Of a stretch of DNA of 8,772 nt, positions 5,643-8,772 are shown in pieces (the stretch's first letter is position 1; every line of letters starts with the position of its first letter). The translations under genes were made by a program, and so were the position numbers. Source of the DNA: Planctomycetaceae bacterium (lineage in GTDB: Bacteria > Planctomycetota > Planctomycetia > Pirellulales > Thermoguttaceae); contig JAITQV010000651.1 in assembly GCA_031288765.1 (NCBI GenBank), positions 1 through 8,772 of the forward strand, given 5' to 3'. A model generated the notes under the pieces. The model did not search any database. It was not told the DNA's origin and saw only the letters and a program-made list of their open reading frames with translations.

Positions 5643-6464
5643 TTATTGGTTGATAATTTTTAACGGTTCATTCATACTTCCGGTACGATAACCAAGAATA
5701 TCAACGGAAACATAAATAAAACCGATTTCCCTGAACCGTTTGTAAATGATTTCCCGCAATTTTTTATCGGACAGTTTTTGAAACCCGTCGCCGTCTGTTT
5801 CAATTCGGGCTAAGTTACCGTGAAAACGTACACGAACCTGCCGGAAACCGGCATCGAGTAAAAATTGTTCCGCATCGTCAATCATGGTCAGGCGTTCTTT
5901 CGTAATATCTTCGCCGTACGGAAAGCGCGACGAAAGGCAGGCGAAACTTTGTTTGTTCCATGTCGGCAATCCTTGTTCGGCGGAAAGTTGCCGAATATCG
6001 TTTTTGGTCAATTTTGCGTGACGGAGCGGACTCAGAATACCGAGTTCCGAAACCGCCTGAAGTCCCGGTCGATAATCGCCCTCGTCATCGGCATTGGAAC
6101 CTTCCGCAATATATCGGATGCCACGAGAATCCGCAATATTACGGATTTTTGTAAAAAGTTCCGTTTTGCAAAGATAGCAGCGGTTGACCGGATTTTTGGA
6201 AAAGCCTTCAATATCCAATTCTTCCGAATCAACAATGATATGTTCAATTCCCTTTTTCCGAACAAAATCGGAGGCTTCATTTAGCTCCCGTTTTGGGAAG
6301 CTGCACGATCTGGCGGTTACTGCGATAATTCGGTTTTCCAAAACTGTTTGAGCCGACTGAAGCAAAAAAGTTGAGTCCACTCCGCCGGAAAACGCTATTG
6401 CAAGACGATCAAATTGACTCAAATACTCTTTGAGATGAGCATATTTTGCTCTTAATGTATCCAT
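5643..6464 (-). CDS. larE: ATP-dependent sacrificial sulfur transferase LarE
   Basis: A 273-residue PP-loop enzyme. In the lactate racemase system LarE adenylates the carboxyl group of the pyridinium dicarboxylate precursor and donates sulfur for the nickel pincer nucleotide cofactor. The PP-loop SGGVDS is at 26-31, NRCYLCKTELF at 94-104, EGSNADDEGDYRPG at 121-134, ACLSSRFPYG at 175-184 and RVRFHG at 211-216. Cys176 lies where the sacrificial cysteine of Lactiplantibacillus plantarum LarE does, which suggests the single-turnover type. The length matches the family. LarA, LarB and LarC are absent from the window, so the partners must be elsewhere, or the enzyme serves another nickel-pincer or sulfur-transfer role. 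The start is ATG with no clear ribosome binding site. Confidence 0.93.
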   Translation of the reverse strand: MDTLRAKYAHLKEYLSQFDRLAIAFSGGVDSTFLLQSAQTVLENRIIAVTARSCSFPKRELNEASDFVRKKGIEHIIVDSEELDIEGFSKNPVNRCYLCKTELFTKIRNIADSRGIRYIAEGSNADDEGDYRPGLQAVSELGILSPLRHAKLTKNDIRQLSAEQGLPTWNKQSFACLSSRFPYGEDITKERLTMIDDAEQFLLDAGFRQVRVRFHGNLARIETDGDGFQKLSDKKLREIIYKRFREIGFIYVSVDILGYRTGSMNEPLKIINQ

Positions 6465-6511
6465 AATTTTTCTGATACCTTCATGTTTAATCTTTTTTTT
6501 AACGCGAAACT

Positions 6512-6547
6512 CCTGAGTTCCAACAACTTATATTATCGAAACTCAGG
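6512..6547. repeat. Inverted repeat between flotillin and larE genes
   Basis: CCTGAGTT (6512-6519) and AACTCAGG (6540-6547) pair exactly around a 20-base AT-rich loop. It is downstream of the flotillin gene and upstream of larE. No U-tract follows on the minus strand, so a Rho-independent terminator is doubtful. The rest of 6465-6641 shows no gene. Confidence 0.4.
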
Positions 6548-6641
6548 CAGTAAAGAGAAATCTAGGGACAATAGGAACAGTAGAGACGTAAACTCTCGTC
6601 CGTTCGGTGAAATTCCATTATGGAGAAATCACACATATTTA

Positions 6642-8336
6642 TTATGCGGCTGGTTCCGAAGGCTGCGGTGTTGGAGTTGGAGTATTTGATTCGCTAACTC
6701 CGACAATTTTCGCCAACGTTTCAGGAAATTCAATCCCCCCGACTTCCTTCATCACTTGCAATATCGGCGGTAATGTCCTTGCCATGTTTTGCAAAAAACC
6801 TGCGGTTGCCGATTGTCCACCATCCTTTGCTCCGCCGTCCCAAACAATAATCTTGTCAAATTTAATATTTGAAATCGCTTGCGAAGATGCTTCAATCAGA
6901 TTGTCGAAATGTTCCAGCATAAGAAGTTGGAACGCTTTTTCCGCGCTGCCGCACGCTTCGATAATCCGTTGGAGACCGTCGCCCTTTTTGGCTAAAATCT
7001 CAAAGTTCCCGCGTGCTTCGGCTTCCAGTTTGGCAAAAATTGCTTTTGCTTCGCCTTCCGCTTCAATACGCCGCTGTTCGGCAAGGGCTTCCGCTTCAAC
7101 GATGGTTCGTGCTTTTTGTGCTTTGGCGGGGGCTTCAAATTCCGCACGTTGTTTCGCTTCCATCAATTGGGCTTCCGCTTGAGCCGCTTTGGTTTGGGCA
7201 AGGTATTGAGCCTCAAGAACTGCCGCTTCCGCTTCACGTTTTTTCGTTTCGCCTAATTTAAATGCGTCTGCTTGTTTAACTTGCAACTCCGCCTGAGATG
7301 CTGCAATTATTGCTTTTGCTTTGTTTTCACCTTCAACGGCAGTTGCGTTTGCATCTGCCTGCCGGACATTCAATTCGGCTTGTGAAACCGCAACCGTTGC
7401 TTTTGCCTTGTTTTCACCGTCCACAGCCGTTGCGTTTGCTTCAGCGGTTTGAATACGCATATCCCGTTCCGATTGTTTAACTTGAGCCTCGCAAAGAAAC
7501 GCGGCTGCTTGTTCACCGACGGTTTGTTCTTTTTTCAAATCGGCAACCTTGATTGCCTGATCCCGCGTCAATTCCGCCAATTTAACTTCTTTATCTCGTT
7601 CTGCTTCACGTGTTCCGATCATCTGCACTTTCACGGCGTTGGCAACACTGATTGCTTTTGCCTGCTCTGCTTCGGCGACACGGATTTCGCCCATTTTTTC
7701 GTTGTCGGCAACATCGCCGCGTGCTTTTTGAATTGCTTCCGAAGCCGCTTTACGTCCAATCGCTTCGATGTATCCGCTTTCGTCCGTAATATCCGTGATA
7801 TTAACATTGATCAACACCAAACCGATTTTCCGTAATTCAGGATCGAGCGACGTAGTAATATTTGCCAGAAATGTTTCGCGGTCACGGTTGATTTCTTCAA
7901 TGTGCATTGATGCGATCACTTGGCGGAGTTGTCCGAAGATGATGTCTTCGGCTTGTTTTGCAATCTGAACTTTTGTCAAACCGAGGAGCCGGACGGCAGC
8001 ATTTTGCATTTGTTCGGGGGTTGTTCCGATGGCGACCGTGAATACGCTGGGAACATTGACGCGGATATTTTCCATTGACAATGCCCCGCGTAGCGGAATT
8101 TCGATTTGCATTGGTTCGAGACTCAGATAAGCGTAATCCTGAATTACCGGATAAATGAACCGTGCGCCGCCGTGGATACACAGAGAGGATTGACCTCTGC
8201 CGCTTTTACCGTAAACAACGAGAATCCGGTTACTTGGGCAACGTCGGTAACGTTTGACGATCAAAACCAAAATCGAAATCAGCATTACTGCCAGCAGTAT
8301 GACACTAATGGTAAGTACGGTGTAATTAGCTTCCAT
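6642..8336 (-). CDS. Flotillin-like SPFH-domain membrane protein
   Basis: A 564-residue protein with one N-terminal hydrophobic segment (about 6-28) followed by KRYRR. An SPFH/band-7 domain (about 34-200) includes GGARFIYPVIQDYAYLSLEP and the IGLVLINVNITDITDESGYIEAIGRKAA region typical of flotillins. A long coiled coil rich in Ala, Glu, Lys and Gln (about 200-440) and a C-terminal region ending in a proline/threonine tail TPTPTPQPS follow. Bacterial flotillins oligomerise at the membrane and organise lipid microdomains. The coiled coil contains two tandem 29-residue repeats (300-328 and 329-357, 23 identical). No NfeD-type partner gene is adjacent. The ATG start has no good ribosome binding site but gives the expected membrane anchor. 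Confidence 0.94.
   Translation of the reverse strand: MEANYTVLTISVILLAVMLISILVLIVKRYRRCPSNRILVVYGKSGRGQSSLCIHGGARFIYPVIQDYAYLSLEPMQIEIPLRGALSMENIRVNVPSVFTVAIGTTPEQMQNAAVRLLGLTKVQIAKQAEDIIFGQLRQVIASMHIEEINRDRETFLANITTSLDPELRKIGLVLINVNITDITDESGYIEAIGRKAASEAIQKARGDVADNEKMGEIRVAEAEQAKAISVANAVKVQMIGTREAERDKEVKLAELTRDQAIKVADLKKEQTVGEQAAAFLCEAQVKQSERDMRIQTAEANATAVDGENKAKATVAVSQAELNVRQADANATAVEGENKAKAIIAASQAELQVKQADAFKLGETKKREAEAAVLEAQYLAQTKAAQAEAQLMEAKQRAEFEAPAKAQKARTIVEAEALAEQRRIEAEGEAKAIFAKLEAEARGNFEILAKKGDGLQRIIEACGSAEKAFQLLMLEHFDNLIEASSQAISNIKFDKIIVWDGGAKDGGQSATAGFLQNMARTLPPILQVMKEVGGIEFPETLAKIVGVSESNTPTPTPQPSEPAA
7266..7439 (-). repeat. In-frame 87-bp tandem duplication within the flotillin gene
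   Basis: Two adjacent 87-bp units (7353-7439 and 7266-7352) encode 29-residue blocks beginning ANATAVDGENKAKA and ANATAVEGENKAKA. Six residue differences show the duplication is not very recent. Twenty-nine residues is close to four heptads, so the coiled coil is lengthened with little change of register. Confidence 0.7.
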
Positions 8337-8484
8337 GATAGTAAAAGTTGGTAAAATTGGTTGAGATGGATAAATAAAAGGTGGGAGTTGATAGTGGAGG
8401 ATGTTTGCGAGCGGATTAAAAACACTTCGATCAATAATACGCTTATGAACTTTCCACTCTCAGTTAACAAAAATCTTTGGACTA

Positions 8485-8513
8485 AGTATAGACTAACAAA
8501 ACGGATTTGTCAA
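8485..8513 (-). promoter_or_regulatory. Strong sigma70-type promoter of the flotillin gene
   Basis: On the minus strand a perfect TTGACA (8513-8508), a 17-base spacer and TATACT (8490-8485) match 11 of 12 consensus positions. The start point would be near 8478, giving an untranslated leader of about 140 bases. The leader contains a loose inverted repeat (8390-8398 with 8453-8461, one mismatch) but no recognisable riboswitch. Confidence 0.7.
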
Positions 8514-8548
8514 AAAAATGTGGGCATCTCTAAAAATCATCTATAAAA

Positions 8549-8772
8549 AGAGGCTATTGTTGCGGTTTATTTTTTTGTTATACTAAATGTCGTCGGTATT
8601 TTTTGAAATTCCTTTTACCCATTCCCTTTCTCCTTAATTTTCAAAACCATGTCACAACCATCCGCTTTTGATATTGAGTATCAGCTTGACAAGATAATCA
8701 AATCAACGATTTTCTCCGTCGTCTTGATGAATTGATCGATTGGTCTATTTTTCTTGATTTACTGAATCAGGT
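8549..8772 (+). mobile_element. Probable IS5-like insertion sequence, left part only
   Basis: The segment starts around GAGGCTATTGTTGCGG (from 8550), which resembles the GAGGCTGTTGC-type ends of some IS5-family elements, and runs into a transposase reading frame at 8649 that leaves the window. TATACT at 8579-8584 with TTGTTG 16 bases upstream could be its promoter. The left boundary is inferred, because the right end needed to confirm an inverted repeat is outside the window. Confidence 0.45.
8649..8772 (+). pseudogene. IS5-like transposase N-terminus, frameshifted and cut by window end
   Basis: From the ATG at 8649 the frame reads MSQPSAFDIEYQLDKI and meets a stop after 28 codons. The next frame then continues with INDFLRRLDELIDWSIFLDLLNQ to the end of the window. 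Together they give the usual N-terminus of IS5-type DDE transposases, in which a phenylalanine/aspartate-rich start is followed by a leucine-rich segment and an IDW.IF motif. Restoring one base near 8695 joins the two parts as DKINQINDFL. The gene is most likely inactivated by a single-base deletion. No slippery heptamer is obvious, so programmed frameshifting is less likely. The catalytic domain is not visible. Confidence 0.6.

Overview
The window reads as a stretch of a moderate-GC bacterial chromosome, probably a Planctomycetes or other PVC-group organism. That is inferred from the style of the RNase PH, DUF1848 and flotillin proteins and from the weak or absent Shine-Dalgarno sequences in front of most genes; nothing in the window proves the taxon. 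There are no rRNA, tRNA, CRISPR or phage genes.

Region 1-890 holds no convincing gene. It is a cluster of two interleaved repeat families. The first is an AT-rich palindromic element bounded by inverted copies of GGTAGGGTGTTCAAAA: one full copy at 262-436, one cut by the window start, and one diverged copy at 483-663. The second is a GC-rich unit of about 82 bp carrying two hairpins: one reversed copy near 123-207 and two tandem copies at 713-880. Next come a strong sigma70-type promoter with a palindrome just downstream, and a plus-strand toxin-antitoxin pair of the RelB/DinJ-YafQ type (1104-1642).

From 1767 to 8336 every gene is on the minus strand. In the order they are read from the right, they are a flotillin-like SPFH membrane protein with its own strong promoter, the sulfur-insertion enzyme LarE, a family-2 glycosyltransferase resembling ExoA, a PadR regulator, a DUF1848 protein with a C-terminal CX3CX2C motif and its own promoter, and RNase PH. 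Gaps of roughly 110-320 bp separate most of them, so they look like separate or loosely linked units rather than one tight operon or one pathway. A minisatellite of four 42-bp repeats separates the DUF1848 gene from rph. The DUF1848 protein stops unusually early just before it.

The right end (about 8550-8772) contains the beginning of an IS5-like transposase gene on the plus strand. It is already frameshifted within its first 20 codons and is then cut by the window edge. No new multi-gene system is evident. The most unusual material is the symmetric palindromic repeat family at the left end, the 42-bp minisatellite next to a shortened DUF1848 protein, and a small direct-repeat-flanked palindrome upstream of padR.
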